This document shows, piece after piece, positions 34,286 to 46,456 of a stretch of DNA of 64,000 nt; the stretch's first letter is position 1; every line of letters starts with the position of its first letter. A model generated the notes under the pieces. The model did not search any database, had not been told where the DNA came from, and worked only from the letters and a program-made list of their open reading frames with translations. The stretch is from Rhizoctonia solani (Eukaryota > Basidiomycota > Agaricomycetes > Cantharellales > Ceratobasidiaceae). The stretch is from assembly GCF_016906535.1 (NCBI RefSeq), contig NC_057373.1:1860001-1924000 (forward strand). The letters run 5' to 3'. Position numbers and translations under genes: made by a program.

Positions 34286-35417
34286 ATGTCGAGCTCGAAA
34301 CTCTCACAAGGACTGCGACACCTGCTCACCCTTCGAGGTGCATCCGCCGTTCCAGCTCCGGCTGCGCACATCCTCGATCAGACCTTTACCTCTACGCGCA
34401 ACACCGCCAAGACTCCAGGTCGTGTGAATGCATGGTTGGCTATCGCGGTGAGTTACATTCATAGCGCTGGGGCCACGTGAACCCGACGACTAACAAATAG
34501 GGGAATGGGGAGATCAGACAGGCACACTCCTCACAGTCAATTCTCCCGATTCGATAGGACATTTATACAAATTCGCCACTCGAGACGATGGTGCATCCCA
34601 GCAGCTCAAAGAGCTCAAAGACCGAGTGGCGGCAGCAGCGCTGATGCGCGAGGCAGGCGTCAAGTGTGGAGTGTTTGTAGGGGTACCCAAGGTGCGCTAT
34701 TGTTTTTTTTCTCTTCCCCGAGGTTTCTTTTTCTTATGGGCGGATGTCCCGTGGGTTATGTCATGCAACATGTTAGACCATAAATGGTCTTGCCGGGTTG
34801 TACCAGGCCCTAGAGGATGATGTAAAGGCAGCTCTTCCGAAGGAGAATCCAAGGTCGGTCTGTGAACGAGGAGAGAAAGCCGTGTTTGGACTGATTAGCA
34901 AAACAGAAACCAGGCTAGCACCGTAACGAACCAAGAAAACGGACTCAAGCTCTTCAAGTCCGTGTACGACCCGCATACCGATAAGCTTCTATCTAAACTG
35001 CAGAGCTACCATCCAGATTTTGCCGGTAATCCCGATTTTCTTGTTCCTTCCTTTGTTACGGGGCTCTAATTAGTGTTTCTTCCCTTGCGCACCGCGGGGT
35101 GGGTGGGGGGTTGATCAGGATGGATCGTGGAGCACGAGTATGGCGCGCTGCTTTCAAACGTACCAGGCCATAACCATCTGTCGCGCACGCTCACCTCGGC
35201 GGTGGCGGTCGCCAGCTTGCGCGCTTCGGGGGGCGTTGGACCGCAATTAGTCTCGCACGTGTATGGGCTTCTCAAAGCGCGTGGATTCGATCCAGAGTCT
35301 GAAACCGACGATGATCGGTGGCTTGCCAGCGAGCAAGGGGCCGAATGGGTGATTGCGCTGGCCGATGCTATCTCTGATGCGGTGGTAGGAATACATCTTG
35401 AGCGTGCCAGGCTCTAG
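34286..35417 (+). CDS. peroxisomal AhpD-like / carboxymuconolactone decarboxylase-like protein (Pxp2-like)
   Basis: Resembles the AhpD/carboxymuconolactone decarboxylase fold and Ustilago Pxp2, a peroxisomal protein. The start MSSSKLSQGLRHLLTLRGAS is followed by FTSTRNTAKTPGRVNAWLAI, TGTLLTVNSPDSIGHLYKFA, RVAAAALMREAGVKCGVFVG and VPK|TINGLAGLYQALEDDV. The later exons read LKLFKSVYDPHTDKLLSKLQ, WIVEHEYGALLSNVPGHNHL and ALADAISDAVVGIHLERARL. The last three residues, ARL, form a type 1 peroxisomal targeting signal. The acceptor choices at 34518 and 34779 were fixed by frame. The AhpD CxxC is absent from what I can read, so redox activity is doubtful. Confidence 0.75.
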
Positions 35418-35869
35418 TGCTGTTGGGTCGTATATCAATAAACATGTAGATTGTGCTTTCTTTGATCCGTTCTAGCGTGGCCTAAATCGGAAATCTGACA
35501 CTAGGCATCCTCCCCTTCGCGACCACTTGTTGGCAACCAGATGGTTTAGAGCTCACCTTCGACGTACTGCCACAAATGACAGGACCAGACTATCGTCACT
35601 TGCTTTCCATTGTCCAGGGTGATGATCGCCAGTGATCGGTGTCTTGAACTAGATTTAATTTGGGCCAGTTGATGACGACACGGACTTAGGCACCGATTGG
35701 CTTCAGTGGGGAAGGAATAAGATACTTGTTCTTCATTGAACACAATCCTAGAATATAGTACAGGGCTAAGTATCAAGCCAAACTTTTTACAGGGTTCAAG
35801 GGAAACCAGACACCGCTATACTTTAATGGATAGAAAAAAAAAATATAGACCCAAGCCCGAGCTTTTTTT
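35418..35869. other. intergenic between convergent genes
   Basis: An antisense open frame (35546-35776) ends VWSCHLWQYVEGEL but matches no domain. A(10) and T(9) runs lie near 35832-35842 and 35862-35871. Confidence 0.4.
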
Positions 35870-36716
35870 TTAGAGATTGTACATGGATACGAGGCGGTAT
35901 AAAAGTGCCGTCACGCATACCATATCCATAAGTGGCTGCCAAGAACAGTTAGATATACCAATTTGAAGTTCACGCAAGAAGACTTACTGGATGGAGGACG
36001 GTCCCAGCGCCAGCACCCGTGAGAAAGTGCATTTCACCGTATACTTCACCAACGTTGAATCGTTTGACCGGAGTCGGTCGATAGAACGCGATTACATTCC
36101 CGCGCGAATCTTTTAACTAGATGATGATACGCGTTCATCAGGATATAAGTGGTAGCTCTTTGTGGCGCGTTGGCCCGAAATAGAAATCATCACTCACCAG
36201 AAGATCCTGGCTATCGTGGCTTGGGGACCATTGGTATGGGTAGCCATCGGGGCCGTTAAAAGTGCTGAGTACGATTCAGATGAGCGTGCGGACATGATGG
36301 AATTTTTCGATTGTAACTAACCGACTTCCAAAGGTACTATCGGGGCGAACGAGATCAGCCATAGGCACGATCTGGCGACCTGTTTGACGCGCACAAACTG
36401 AGTAAAAATCTCAAAGTTTCACGGGACTAGCAAAACTCACCAATCACAGCGCGACCAAGTCCACCGTTGGATGCCCTGATGCCCAAAGTAGGGTATATGC
36501 TTGAGCAAGTGAGATGAAACGAAGCACAGAATCAACGTACCATTCCAGTTTGGCCACACGGTCTTCCCTGCCTTGGCGAATGGCTCTATGCAGGGTAGTG
36601 ACCATACGGCCGAGTGTGTTTTCTGTGGTGAAACGGTAGAGCACGCCCCAGTGAGTAGTAAAGAGACTCGATTCGCGGGGGTCCTGGGAGGTCCACGAGA
36701 GAACTTGAGACTCCAT
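35870..36716 (-). CDS. DUF6593-like protein
   Basis: Function unknown; a family expanded in Agaricomycetes. The start MESQVLSWTSQDPRESSLFT, followed by HWGVLYRFTTENTLGRMVTT, leads into a compact beta-rich domain: ASNGGLGRAVIG, RQIVPMADLVRPDSTFGS, FNGPDGYPYQWSPSHDSQDL, KDSRGNVIAFYRPTPVKRFN and EVYGEMHFLTGAGAGTVLHP, ending MVCVTALLYRLVSMYNL. The YxWxxxxxxxxLxL, DxxGxxIAxYxP and final hydrophobic helix follow the DUF6593 pattern. Four introns; one donor (about 36537) is weak and was chosen by frame. The protein has no signal peptide and is probably cytosolic. Confidence 0.7.
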
Positions 36717-39700
36717 GGTATGAGATGAATGTAGTAAGGGCGGAGTGCAAGGGTGGATGATAGGGTTGAAACTTGTCGCTGGGCGCGGTAAGAGGAGGAT
36801 CTGTTCGAGTGCTGGGTTGCAATGGAGGTGGGAAGCACCTCAACACGAGTTTTATACCTCGAGGCAGGGCCAAACTGAAGGCGCATGGCGCGGGATAGAA
36901 GGAGAAAAAGCAAGTAAATCGGAGGACATGCGCTCGGTCACCATGTCAGCGGAGCAGCCGTGCCGCATGATAGGAAGATCTGCTAGGTGCGTTGCTTGGA
37001 TGGGTGAAAGGATCTGAAGTCCACCTAGACTCGAGCAGCGATCTTGGCTATTGGACCGAGAAACTACTACGTGCTTCCGGGCGAGGCGAGATGAACAGGA
37101 TTCACGGTAACTGACACATGCATGGCACTAAAGCGCGCGATCGAAGCCGGTACGAAATGACAAGGCAAACATGCGCATGAACCAAAACACGCGAAGTGTA
37201 ATCCATTTCTGGGTACGAAATAAGGGAGGGAGCAGTCGACCTGACGACCGCTCAAACGAAAGCCGCCGAGGCCCTGACTGAATACCTGCTGGTGGCCACA
37301 AAGATCGCCACCAAGGGGTGACGATCGACCAGAGTTCTCCTCCAGAGTTCCCAGATGAAGACTGGCAACGAACACTGAAATGAATAACAACGAAATGGGC
37401 AGAATTTGTGGATAAAGGAGTCTGCGAAGACACAATACGAAGCTGCTGGCATCATGCGACGGCGCTGCCCGGGCGGCCTGGCCAAAGACTGGCGGGACGA
37501 CCCACAGGGACCGTGCCGCGGGGAAATGAACCCTTAAGGGCATTGCCAAATCAGACACAAGTGGTCCTGTGCAGTGGATCGGAGCCGGCGCTTAGCTCCC
37601 AACACCCAAACATCCGCGACGATTTGCCAGATGCGGCAAGGAGCGCCCCCACCACCGACACGACAAACGTTCGCCGCTCGGACAAAGGACAGAACATTGG
37701 AACTTTTCCCATGAGCGCACGAAGTTGGTGCTATGTTGTCCGTTGGCTCTCGTTCACATCTAAGCGCCTCAGCAACCGCTAGCCCTCCTCGTTCCACTTT
37801 CTGCTTGCTTTCTTGTTGCCAGTTCTTGGTCCACTTGGATTGCTGTGCTCTTGCAATCAATGCATGCATCTACGGGTTCTTGTTTTTGCGTAGTCATACA
37901 ACATGTTCTTGGTCTCAAGTTTTCACACCGCTCCACATTGTTGTAGTTGCCTAACATTCTCCGAGCGCGTTGTTAGCTTTTTTTCGGTCTGCTGATACTT
38001 TGCCGAGTACCGACATGCGCCTTGAGCTACCCCAAATACGCCTCGCAGATCAGGCGTGTCTCCAGAAGCGGGCGCATGTCGTTTTGACGGTCCGCACTCT
38101 GCAATCGCATCAGCCCCTCACATAGGTTCTACCGCCAAATCCCCTCGCCGCTTCCGGCTTGCGTATCTGCTAGTAACCAATCGTTTGGAAGCTTCCCATC
38201 TCCACAAGTTGTTTAGATGCTTAGCTTTCTCTTGACGCTTGACTCCTGCCATGCGTAGCCTAAGAAATTACTGCAGTGCCCCCTCCTCTCACCGCATGTC
38301 TAACACATGCCCTTCCTAACACTATGCTTTGCACTATTCCTGGATTATCCGCCATCGTTTGCCGGGACGTGGGTCGGTTTGGCGGGACCTGCCCCACAAA
38401 TTCATCGCATATCGTGATTTGGGCATTTGGCTTCATTAAACTCACTCCCGGGTTACGGACAACTGAAACTCCGCCCTCTCCTTCGTGGCCGTCCGAGCCA
38501 TCTGGTAGGGTTAATCATGCGAAGCTGTATTGTTTGGGAAGCCATAGCCATATCGGTTTTCTAACGCATGGCTGTTCCCATAACTTGGGATTATGCGTGA
38601 CTTATTCGTCCTGCCTAGCACCACTAGTTCCTTCTCTGGGATTGCCACTACCAACTCGGCGGCTAAGGAATTACAGTAACTGGCACCCGAAGGAGCGTAC
38701 CTGGCCCCGTCCGAGTACGTCACCATTCGAGTCGGGCAAGCCACCAAGTTCAACGGCTCTTTTTCCTTTATCACTTTCCCTATCATCATCCCAGCCGACT
38801 TTTCTATATCCAACACGTGCAGTGTGTCTCCTCTATCTCAGGCCGCGTTTTGGGGAGTGTACAGCGCAGTGTCAGCTGACTGTATACAGTTATCCTCTCT
38901 TGCTGCGTGTCCAGGCCTGGACCTTGCTTCTGAATAGCCGGTCATGCCCTTTACCGTGATTTCCCTTCTCTCCACGCTTTACGCACGCCGTCCCTCTCCA
39001 CGATACTATTTCACTTTTACGAAAACCTCCGGCTGCAACATCTCTCCGGATGTTATATCAGCACCATTGGTCTAGGAGTGAGGTCGATCAACATCGATCT
39101 TATGAGGAAGTACAGCAATATCGAGTCACCACGTTCACTACTGGAACATGCACACACACACGCGTAGCTTGAGAAGGTCCATAATTATATTACTAGGTTA
39201 TCATCTCACTGGTGAGGACAGGAATCAATGCAAATGAAACTTAAATGACTCCCAATACTTTTTGTTTACCTTTGAGCTTAACTGAACCTGTCTTCGACTC
39301 ATCCACCTGAGAATTGCGCGAGGCTTTCATCAAGCAGTACGGAATAACCCTGTTTTTGTTGAGTCTGAAAATTTGTGCTCAGTTTGCGTTCTCTCGGATC
39401 CTGGATTTTTCAAGTACCGCATTGGATATTAGAGTGATAGATCCTGAGCCAGCCAATCAAAATCCATTGATCCAAGTACACCAAGTATTTTCGATCAGAT
39501 GTAGTATACAGCACAAATACGATTAGTGTTTCTCATACGGATTTTCAAGGGTCAACTAAGCTATTGCTAACGCTTAGTAAACGGGCGCAACTAAGCGGAC
39601 CGTGCGCACAACCTGGATTATTGATATGTGACGATGTATGATACTGCATGCACGTTGGCCAAATGAATTACGGTAGGACGGTTTGTGCTTTGTGTGCATG

Positions 39701-39748
39701 ATATCACGTGATCGACTGGGCAACTAATCCTTCCCATTCATCCAAAAT
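36717..39748. other. 3.0-kb interval without a recognisable gene
   Basis: The longest gene-free stretch. The plus strand from about 37700 to 39050 is pyrimidine-rich. The longest frame, 38276-38959 (227 codons, plus), encodes a Ser/Pro/Leu-rich composition with no domain, and overlapping minus frames are equally poor. I see no transposon ends, tRNA or RNA gene. Confidence 0.4.
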
Positions 39749-40240
39749 ATGTCTAAACCTGCTGTTGCTGCGCAGATTGTGGTATGATTTACGTATCAAT
39801 TTATAATATGAAACTTAGAGAGACTATTATAGCGCTTGCTTGTACCAGCCGGAAAGGCTGCTCCAACCCCGCCTGTCGGGCCTGCACTCGGTGCGCGTGG
39901 TGTCAAGTCGATGGATTTTTGCAAAGAATTCAACGCACGAACAGCTCATATGGAGCCCGGGATCCCCACTCCAACATTGATTACGGTCCAACCAGACCGT
40001 ACTTTTACGTTCGTTACCAAGACCCCACCCACTTCGTATTTTTTGAAGAAAGCTGCAGGAATCGAAAAAGGGACGGCAAGGCCAGGGCATGATTGGGTTG
40101 GGACCTTGACATTGAAGCACATCTATGAGATTGCCAAGATTAAGGCAACCGATGAGCACATGAAACACATCGGACTAGAGGGTATCGCCAAATCTATAGT
40201 TGGGAGCGCACGCACGCTTGGTATTAAAATTGTACCATGA
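39749..40240 (+). CDS. MRPL19: mitochondrial large ribosomal subunit protein uL11m
   Basis: uL11 family protein of the mitoribosomal GTPase-associated centre. Two exons: [11 protein letters not shown], a 58-nt intron, then [60 protein letters not shown] and [11 protein letters not shown]. The C-terminal RNA-binding half has [15 protein letters not shown] and [17 protein letters not shown], ending IVP. About 145 residues, the expected size. The short Met-Ser-Lys start with no long presequence is usual for fungal uL11m. Well supported. Confidence 0.92.
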
Positions 40241-40914
40241 ATTCACTAAGCGGATGGTTCTATACCCAATAATTGTGTACTGCTACTGATTTTCCTAACA
40301 CGAGGGTCAGGAGCACATGGATTTACTCGCATTCATATTTTTTATCGTTTTCCCAAACTGGCGATCCTGTTGTGTTAGTTGACTAATTTCGGCTTAATTT
40401 TAGTAGTAAGAACCTTCCTCGCTTGATGTCACGTGTATTGGGTGTTGAACCAAGCGAAGCAGCATAAGAAGCCATGCGCCAGTATTAATTACATCGGGAT
40501 TACCCATATTAATACCTCGTGTCGCATCGCTAGGAAATTGAAGGGGACGGAAATTAATTTAAAAAGATGGCTCTTTCAAGAACCCTGACTCAATGCCATG
40601 CTTGTTAGGCTATCTGTCTGATGAACGGACGACCCGGCCCCGCGTCACACGACTATCCCTTGATAATATTGATAGGATCTTACAGCATGTAGCTGATTAC
40701 TATATGAAGCTTTGGGCTCCGACTCGAAACTAGCTTAGAGTATAGGGGATGGATACATAATAGTACTGACCTTAATTTACTTTGTATAATCCGCCGAATA
40801 TAATTTCAAATATCCGGACATGTACAGAACCATAGGACCAAGCCACTCAAAGCTGGTTTACATCCGCTGTTGACGCATTCAATTCACTAACCTCAAGACA
40901 CCACCGATATCACC
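40241..40914. other. intergenic, no gene recognised
   Basis: Between uL11m and eL22, both on the plus strand. AT-rich, no domain-bearing frame. Confidence 0.45.
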
Positions 40915-41509
40915 ATGGTTCGCGATAATATTGCTTTGCTGAGACCTCTTCTCAGTAGGCTAACCCCTATACTTTGTTCTGCATAGGCTCCCAAGTCGAA
41001 GGCATCTGCCGCCGGCGTAAAGCACAAATTTTTTGTTGATTACTCTCGCCCTGCTGGCGACGGTGTATTTGACGCTGCTGCATTCGAGGACTATCTCCGT
41101 GGTCGTATCAAGCTCGAGGGAAAAACTGGCCAACTTGGTGATAAGGTCAAGATCACTCGTGACTGTATGTGATTTCCCTTGTAGTATTCACTAATGGCCA
41201 CCTTACGGTCGAGTTTTTAATAGCCAAGAAGCTCACTATTGCATCGACCGTTCCTTTCTCCAAGCGTTATGTCAAGTATTTGACACAGAAATTCTTGAAG
41301 AAGAATTCGCTCCGTGACTGGATCAGGTATGTTTTCTCGAACAATTACAAGTTACTTCCGACCCACATATCGTCAGGGTTGTCGCTACTTCTAAGGATGG
41401 TTATGAGCTTCGCTTCTACAAGATCGAGTAAGTCTATCAAACGTTCCAATGCTAACAGTTTCTAACCAATTAATATAGCGGTCTTGGTGATGAAGACGAA
41501 GATGCATGA
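40915..41509 (+). CDS. RPL22: 60S ribosomal protein eL22
   Basis: Cytosolic large-subunit ribosomal protein eL22. Exon 1 codes only for the initiating Met: ATG is directly followed by an intron (GTTCGC...TGCATAG), then [40 protein letters not shown] and DKVKITRD. After the second intron comes [20 protein letters not shown] and [14 protein letters not shown], then [16 protein letters not shown] and the acidic end [10 protein letters not shown]. About 125 residues. PFSKRYxKYLTxKxLKKNxLRDWxRV is the family signature. All five exons close in frame. Confidence 0.94.
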
Positions 41510-41754
41510 TGTGTATATATTATGACAGTGGTGTCGTCTTGAAGTTAAAATGTATTCATTTGGCGGTCCCTCGTTATATACCATCCTATCATCGATATAT
41601 ACCCTATTTTCGTTTCGACGAAACCATTTCGGCCGTTTATACATTAAGTGTCACGTGTCAAACGCCCGGCGCCTGAGCTGTGAATCCTGTACTTATACCA
41701 GTTTGAAGTGTCCTCTGCGTGACTATCAACGTCAACTAGCATCAACCGTTCATA

Positions 41755-43736
41755 ATGTTATTGTCCGCTCTCTTGTGCAGCTCTATCGCTCTTTCTTCTG
41801 CTTCGCCGCTCCGCACAGCGGTGGATAATCAGGTTACGTTTGGGCTGGGTGCTCCAGAGTCCTCCATCAAGGTCCCCAGTGGCTTCAACATCGATCTTGA
41901 GTCTAAGCGTTTGGTCCAATTTAGTGATGAGGAGGAGCCGGTGTTGGTGTCAGAGCTGGAAAAGGTATGCATCAGTCTATACGTAGAAGAACGCAATCTC
42001 AATCTCTCCCTTGTTACGGCTAGATCGTTGCCAAGGCTGCTGGCAGGAAGTTCTTCGATATGTATGTTTTCTTTTAGGGAGCCACTGATGACATAAAATA
42101 AACGTGATTGTACTCATAGCACGGACCACCCGGAATCTGCCTTCTCGCCTGTTCGCGTGTTCAAACACAGTATGTCAACAATTGATCTAGATACTCACGT
42201 GGGCTGACGGGTTGGTTAACAGACTACGGGTCTCCGAATGCCACGGAGCTCGTGAAGCCGGTACTCAAAACTCTTAGTACCGATGGTCCCAAGGCAAACT
42301 TGGAGAAATTCACTAGCTTTAGGACCCGATGTACGTATTGCCACAATATAACATTATTGCATGTGCTGACCAGTAGTCCCAGACTATCGCAGTGAGGTAG
42401 GGCAAGTCTTGAGTCGGAGGTAGAAACCGATTGATCTGTATTTTTTGGGTAGACTGGCAAGCAGTCTCAGCAGTGGCTCAAGTCCAAGATCTCTGAAGTG
42501 AGTGCAGATGCTACTCCAATAATACGGCCATTTAACGTTATTTTACACAGACCACGGATAAGTTCGCATCTTCCAAGTTGCAAACCCTGATCAGTATTTC
42601 CGAATTCCCTCACTCTTGGGGACAGAATAGCATCGTGAGTCAGCATGAATACGAGAGGTTGTCGGATCGTTGACGCTCAATACCCGTGTAGATCTTGAGA
42701 ATAAAGGGATCTGATCCTAGTGCTGGAACTGTGATCATCAGTGCCCACCAAGTACGCCAGATCGACTTCAAATTAACCACAAACGTTGACCCACTAATAT
42801 AGGATTCTACTAATATGTGGCCATTCTTGCCTGCACCCGGAGCCGATGATGATGGTGTGCATTTTAATTACCAATGCGTTATGTGTTGGATACTTACTCA
42901 TTGGCTATAGGATCGGGTACGGTGACGATCTTGGAGGCGTACCGGGCTTTGATTGCCGCCGACTTCACTCCTGTCCATGACGTCGAATTTCACTGGTATT
43001 CCGCCGAGGTGAGTTCATCGAACCGATCGTATGGCGCATGATATACTCACATCAACCACTTGCGCTTCCGTGTGGCACAGGAAGGAGGCCTACTGGGCTC
43101 GCAGGCGGTCGCTAAGCATTATCATGACCATAGCGCGAACATTAAGGCACAGATTCAGGTATGGCCCCCCAAGTCTCGCTCAATTCAATTTCTAATTCCA
43201 GTGTATAGTTCGATATGACAGCTTGGGTCCAGCGTGGCTCTCGCGAAGAAGTCGGGATTATCACAGACTTTGTTGACCCCGAGTATGTCCATTACTAGCT
43301 GTATCCACCCCTGCTTACCTTGCCTTAATCTTCTAGTCTTACTTCGTATGTTACCAAGCTCGTGGAGACATACCTCTCTATTCCTCCCGCTCATACCAAA
43401 TGCGGCTATGCATGCTCCGACCAGTAAGTACCTTGTGAGAACAAGAGTAGCATGAACAATTCCCCTGAAAGACTGTAATGTTCTAGCGCATCTTGGACCA
43501 AGTATGGGTATCCTTCTGCCTTCTCGATAGGTTCGTTCTATCCAATGCTTGCTTTCCCTCGAGAGATTGCTCACTCTTGTTCCATTACAGAGAGTTCATT
43601 TGAAACCACCAACCACAACATCCATTCAGCGAACGACCGCATCGACTACAGTTCCGAGTTTAGCTTTGATCACGCCCTCGAGTTCTCGAAACTCGCTGTC
43701 GCATTCGCTATCGAACTTGGTGGATGGCAGAACTAA
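41755..43736 (+). CDS. secreted leucine aminopeptidase, M28 family
   Basis: Zinc exopeptidase of family M28 (fungal Lap1 type), secreted. The start MLLSALLCSSIALSSAS is a signal peptide. A propeptide region follows (FGLGAPESSIKVPSGFNIDL). The catalytic domain shows VIISAHQDSTNMW (first zinc His), PGADDDGSGTVTILEAYRAL (bridging Asp), HWYSAEEGGLLGSQAVAKHY (general-base Glu pair), FDMTAWVQRGSREEVGII and a final NHNIHSANDRIDY (last zinc His). It ends FAIELGGWQN. About eleven short introns were needed and all junctions I checked close. Because the active-site residues are intact the enzyme should be functional. Confidence 0.88.
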
Positions 43737-44194
43737 GTCCGCGCCCGGCACTGGTCGCTGAACGCCTATTTCATACCTGCTCCACGTCTTGTTTACGATC
43801 ATGTAATGTTTTGAGAATACGAACCAAACGATGGGTTTGCGCATAATTGATATTCTGAGTTACAAGCATTGTTCACACGAGGCATAAATTTCAAAAGGTC
43901 GCGAACCCAAAAAACAAAGTGAACCGTTGATCCTGAAAAGACGCAGAGAATACTCGACATAACACATTGAAAAGAAAAACGAGGAAACAAACATAACATA
44001 GGGTGTGTTGTAAATATAAGCCCCGCGGACGGCCATCGATGCCTGAATCAACGCTAAAGGGCGCGAATCTAATGTAGAAAGTAAAGTTTAAAGAAGTGCC
44101 ACGGGCGTTGGTTATTGGGTCGTGACGGAATAAAGGGCCAGAAATGCTTGTGAAATCGTTAAAAAAAAGAACAGTCCATGGAGGGAAGAATGTT
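43737..44194. other. intergenic between convergent genes
   Basis: 3' regions of the aminopeptidase and bZIP genes. Overlapping frames lack domains. Confidence 0.45.
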
Positions 44195-46456
44195 TCATTT
44201 GTTGGGCTCGGAATATTCCGACGTTGGGGGTTGGATGTCCTGCATGGTGAGTTCGCGCTCCCCCCGCTTGCGTCTCCAAGGGTTGATCGACTCATTCAAG
44301 ATGGTCTCGTCAACAAGGAAACTAATGATACCGGTTAGTTTCGTTTAGTTGAACTGGGGAATATGACATACTGATACCGCTTTAACCAGTTGAGACCAAT
44401 CTCCCAGTTTGCGTGTGCAAGAACGTCGTCGCCATGTATGATTACCGCGCGCATCAGGTCGGCGAAACACTCGGCCAAGTCGAACCGACCTGGAATCCGC
44501 CGTGAATAAGAGATCATGAATACAACCAATCAATGACATACCTGAGAGCAAAATCGCACGGTCTCGCATCGGGGGGAAAATAAGCCCATCAATAACACCG
44601 CCTAACAGCAGTCAGAATTCATGTTGTATAACAAAATATTTGTACTCACTATGCTGCACAGTCCTTTGGGTGAGAGTCGGTCGCAAGGAAGGAGGGAGAT
44701 GATAATTTTCACTTCGGCGATAGTTATCAATATGGTACCTATTCACACCTTTTAGTACATCGCGCTTGTCCATAGGAGCATTATGCACTCACTTGATTAA
44801 TGCGCCGGCCTCTCTCAGCTGTGGATCAGCTTCACCGAAATCATCTGCCACAGGAGGTGGAGGATTTAATGTCTGAGAGTCGGCCCCACCCGTGCCACTC
44901 GCACCGCCAGGATGGAGCGTGTAGTACATTGACGATGGAGGGCCACCTGCAGACATCGGGCGCCCAGCGCCCACACTTGTAGTTGGACCGTACGCTGCAA
45001 GTTGAGGGGGTACACCATATGCGGTCGCAGGTGGCTGGAAAAGTGAACCTGCTTGTCCTGATCCGCCAATGTTTACGCCTACGCCCACACCAATGCCTAC
45101 AGAGAGTCCGCCAGATCCCACATCGAGTGGAGGCGGGCCGAGCGTCGAGATGGAAGGGAGCGGAGGAATAATGTCAGCACCGTGAGTGGTGTCTATAGAA
45201 GGCCTAACTCGCGTACGCGTGGACGACATCTGTGGGGAGATGGCCGAGAAGGATGACATGCTTCCTCCTCCCGGACTTGGGTTTATCCCACCAGTCCCTC
45301 CTGGTGCAGTGGTTGGTGAATGTCTGTTTGTCGTCTGAGTTGGTCCAGGGTATGTAGTGTTTCCACTTGCGAAACTTGAGGAAAAGCTGTCGGTGAACGA
45401 GGTTGGGTTGGTGGTTCCGCTCGAAGTTGACGGAGGACGCTCCAAGTCTTTGCGCGATCGTGCGTTCGGGTTAGACTGAGGAATAGTGAGACCGGTCCTG
45501 CCCCAGTCAATATCGAGCCCGTCTAGGTGAGGCCGAGGCAGTGAGATATCAGAGGGGACTTTATCACTGTCGCTTGCTCCTAGAGGACTAGGGCCAAATG
45601 GTGCGTCAAGTTCAGAGTCCTTACGAGTGCTGCGTCGACGCTTTCGTGAACCGGAGGGATCGTCGAGATCATCGTCCGCGTGTTCGCTGCCAACCATTCC
45701 AGACCCTTGAGCTCCCGTTGCTCGAGCACGCTTGCGCGCAAGCCAACCCTCATATGCAGTATCGGTCTCCCACGCTCACAAAACTCCCGAAATTTGTTTG
45801 GATCCCAACCGGTACGTGGTTTCAAAGTTCCACCCAGACCTTCGCCTATAGAGCTGTGAGCATGAATTTCAAGCGGACGGAAGGTTGATTCCATACCGAC
45901 AAAGCCAGCAATATCCCTCAGCAACCCCGCAGAGCAGTATTCTCGTCCATAAGATCACGAATAACATCTCGGAGTTGGGCATAGGCCTCATCTTGTCCCT
46001 CAGACAAAATCTCCACTCGAGCCTCGAGATCTCGTATCTGTCGAATCAGGTCTGGTGAGTGGGAACGCCCCAAGCCATGTGTAGAAAACGACTAACACGC
46101 TGCTGTTTGCGGAGCCGAAATTCACGCTGTGCAATTCGATTTTGGTCTCTCCGAGCGGCCTGAGAGCTAGAGAGAAGAACCGACTCAGTAGACTGAAGTG
46201 CTTCATGGGTAGATACCCACTTGGTTGTGGACTTCTTGCGACCCGATTTATTGGCACCTGACTTGCTACCACTCCCAGCACCGCTCCCATCGAGATGGTC
46301 ATCGGCAGCCGAGGGAACAGGAGACAAAGCCTCATCACCATCGTCAAAATCGGCCTGATGGTAATATGAAGGTATTGAGTTCGGGTTAAAAGCGGTAGGA
46401 AACGATAGTAATGAAGATGAGGGAAAGGATTTTGGAGAAAATGGATCAAAGCTCAT
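44195..46456 (-). CDS. bZIP transcription factor with DUF3425-like C-terminus
   Basis: Fungal regulator combining a bZIP with a C-terminal DUF3425-type region. The start MSFDPFSPKSFPSSSLLSFP is followed by an acidic stretch and the basic region AARRDQNRIAQREFRLRKQQ, an intron, then the zipper IRDLEARVEILSEGQDEAYA and LRDVIRDLMDENTALR. A long Ser/Gly/Pro-rich region follows (residues roughly 230-530). The C-terminal domain reads AVLLDGLIFPPMRDRAILL, FDLAECFADLMRAVIIHGDD, LAHANWEIGLNWLKR and FLVDETILNESINPWRRKRG, ending SEYSEPNK. The frame slips at a four-C run near 45925-45928 (after ENTALRG) and at 45769-45771 (before DTAYEGW); one base each would repair them. A possible upstream exon (MNQNPSSQARESSTHPE, about 46622-46672) could lead into it. 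Confidence 0.78.

Noticed and set aside
35546..35776. Minus-strand 76-codon ORF beside the DUF6593 gene
   Set aside because: Does not match the DUF6593 pattern and shows no splice sites linking it to a gene.
35832..35872. A/T homopolymer runs
   Set aside because: Common in intergenic DNA and without a matching element; noted only because they are intact while short homopolymers elsewhere look shortened.
38276..38959. 227-codon plus-strand ORF
   Set aside because: Ser/Pro/Leu-rich composition, no domain, no supporting introns or motifs, and equally long frames on the other strand. Kept as unassigned.
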